Source: Lateolabrax maculatus
Taxonomy: Eukaryota > Chordata > Actinopteri > Acropomatiformes > Lateolabracidae
NCBI GenBank assembly: GCA_031216445.1
Contig: CM062199.1
Span: 8,708,501 to 8,772,500 of the forward strand
Direction: 5' to 3'
Length of the DNA: 64,000 nt
The notes under the pieces are model-generated. The model was not told where the DNA came from and did not search any database. It saw only the letters and a list, made by a program, of their open reading frames with translations. Below, piece after piece: positions 62,177 to 64,000 of the stretch. Position numbers and translations under genes: made by a program. Within the stretch, counting starts at the first letter, position 1. Each line of letters opens with the position of its first letter.

Positions 62177-64000
62177 GCTGTGACTGGGATTCATTGATGA
62201 GAAATTATTATTCTTACATACATCAAACTGCAGCCTACATCTGACATCTCTGAAGACCCCATTCAGGTCCTCACAATTTCAAAACCTCTGGACCGGAACA
62301 ATATTGTGTCTCACTACAGTTTGTTACAAAAAAAACATTTCAGCCTCACAGTAACGTGGCTGTAAAGTCCCCCTTAGTCATTCCTGGTATTATAAATAGA
62401 TGAAGTTGTCCTTTGGATCACTCCAGAGTATTAGGTTGCATTGTGGATTGTGTGGGAGTGTGTGTGTCTGCAGGGGGTTTTGCCATTGTATTTAAATTTC
62501 CCAAAAAAGCACCAATTGATCCGTGAAGACTCGATGAGAGTATTATGTTTATTTTGGACTGTGCCATTAAAGGTAATGTGTAACTAAGTCTGTCCAGGCC
62601 ACTGAGTCAAGTCTTATCAGATTAATTAAACACATGACATATTTACTCACTCATCTATGAGGCTTTTGGGAATGAAGTTCAAAGTTTATATCTGTTTGTT
62701 TATGGCTATAATAGCCATTCTCATGTCATTTAAGTTTGGGCTTTCATAGGGAACTACCACGAAGCTGATTCAAAAAGTAACGTTTCCATGTCCGTTGTTG
62801 AAGTTTAAGATCAGGAAGAATCTGTCAATCAGCAATAAGAAGAATAACAAAGGCATCAATGAAGAAGTGCTGTTAATGTCTCACCTAAAACACACCCCAG
62901 TCAGATCATGGATGTCATGTGACTGCTGATTTAAAGGGCTTAAGTCTACTTCCTGAAAATACTGCAGCATGAAAAACACTTTGTTTGTGTTTTCATTCTC
63001 AGTAAAAAGCCACAGCGGTCGGTGCGCATGTGTGTGTATAAATATACTTGTGAGTGAATGAATGTATGTCTGCATTGAGGAAGTGAGAGGGAGGAGAAAA
63101 GAGAGAGGGGATTTTCTGTCCTCATAATTCATGACACACTATACAATCTGCAAAACATGTCAGCAGCAGCACACAGTGCACAACGAGTGCGCACTTCTTC
63201 CAAGAACCAGCAGGCCAGTGTTTCAGCTCATCTAGAGCTTTGTTGGGACACATCCTGTGTGAACATGAACCAGCTTGCTGAGGTATTTTTGGTGCTTCAA
63301 ACTCATCACTGATGGTCACAAATGATCCTGTAGTGCTATAAATTTCAGTATCAAAGCTCAGTTTCGGTTTTATTGAAATATCTGAATACATTCAAAAACT
63401 ACTGCAGTGTTCATTGCACATGTTCCTGTGTTACTGAAGCTTTTGGAACAGGTGCATCTGTGGCTTCATGTCTGAGGTTTTAATGTAACCCCCTGATGTA
63501 TGCAAAAGGTCAAAGAGCTCTGCATACACTCTGCATGTTATAATCTGTCAACAAGACGTCACGTGAGAATAGACCGAAGCGCACTGGGCAGATGTATTCT
63601 GACTAGGTGTATTGATCACGACTGACAATTGCAGCCATTGCAGAACTGAAGTAGTTCAACCGTTCACCATGTGGGTAACCATACAGAGCCGCAGTGGTGT
63701 GTGTAAAAAGTGGATTACTAAAAAGTATTATGGCCTGAATTATAGGGGGTATATAGTAATGTGCATGGTGTTGTGAGTCCATGTGACCAATTAGGTCTAT
63801 TTTCAGAGTAGGCCAAACTACAGGATGACATGGAAAGTCCCAGCAAGTGCCTAGTCAGAGAAGGAAGGGTATCGGTTTAGTTTATTCAGTGAATCACAAA
63901 CAATGATGAATTAGAGATGTGCTCTGTTTTTATTCCAGCTAGTAGAAAAGTAAAGTAGTTTACACAGCTCCTACGCTAACCAGAAAAGGTAAGAGTCATA
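62177..64000. other. Upstream of fbxo32, no gene seen
   Basis: Unique-looking AT-rich sequence. Minus-strand ORFs at 62881-63132 and 63122-63391 carry no recognisable domain and no supporting splice or start context. Nothing supported. Confidence 0.4.

Noticed and set aside
1..64000. tRNA or rRNA genes, CRISPR arrays, bacterial-type operons, intact transposases or endogenous viral genes
   Set aside because: None recognised by eye on either strand. The window is an ordinary vertebrate gene region.

Overview
This is a piece of a fish genome, most likely an acanthomorph (percomorph-type) teleost. The genes are split by short introns with GT-AG borders, dinucleotide microsatellites are dense, and I recognise degenerate copies of teleost interspersed repeats (the 'aagtaact...ccactg' family at 61.6-62.2 kb, a 'gggctgcaac'-type hAT MITE at 19.6 kb, a LINE 3' end at 6.9 kb). 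Nothing is prokaryotic or viral. Species and chromosome cannot be read from the sequence.

Seven protein-coding genes can be assembled exon by exon with every splice phase closing. From left to right they are: rnf146 (+, 671-1837, single coding exon); echdc1 (-, 5384-7669, 6 coding exons); a KIAA0408-like gene (-, 14408-26605, 7 exons); soga3, also called MTCL3 (-, 29338-34489, 10 exons); elovl4 (-, 43191-46474, 6 coding exons plus a likely 5' UTR exon); prelid3a/slmo1 (+, 49285-51496, 6 exons); and fbxo32/atrogin-1 (-, 55012-61158, 9 exons). rnf146 and echdc1 are tail to tail, as are prelid3a and fbxo32. elovl4 and prelid3a are head to head with about 1-1.5 kb between their probable starts.

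The first four genes keep the order and orientation I know from human 6q22.33 (RNF146, ECHDC1, KIAA0408, SOGA3). The human counterparts of the last three map elsewhere (ELOVL4 6q14, PRELID3A 18p11, FBXO32 8q24). The 35-41 kb gene-poor interval is therefore a junction between ancestral blocks. It holds microsatellites, a repeat fragment and a 607-bp long-inverted-repeat MITE with an intact 8-bp target duplication.

The genes are not a pathway. rnf146 is a PAR-dependent ubiquitin ligase, fbxo32 an SCF substrate receptor for muscle atrophy, echdc1 an acyl-CoA proofreading decarboxylase, elovl4 a very-long-chain fatty-acid elongase, prelid3a a mitochondrial phospholipid carrier, and soga3/KIAA0408 are MTCL-type coiled-coil proteins. 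The most interesting point is the soga3/KIAA0408 pair. Together they look like the two halves of one MTCL-family protein. soga3 ends in a dedicated C-terminal membrane-anchor exon, and the KIAA0408 half starts at its own CpG-island exon, which cannot be joined in frame to the preceding soga3 exon. I found no evidence of an undescribed biological system beyond this.
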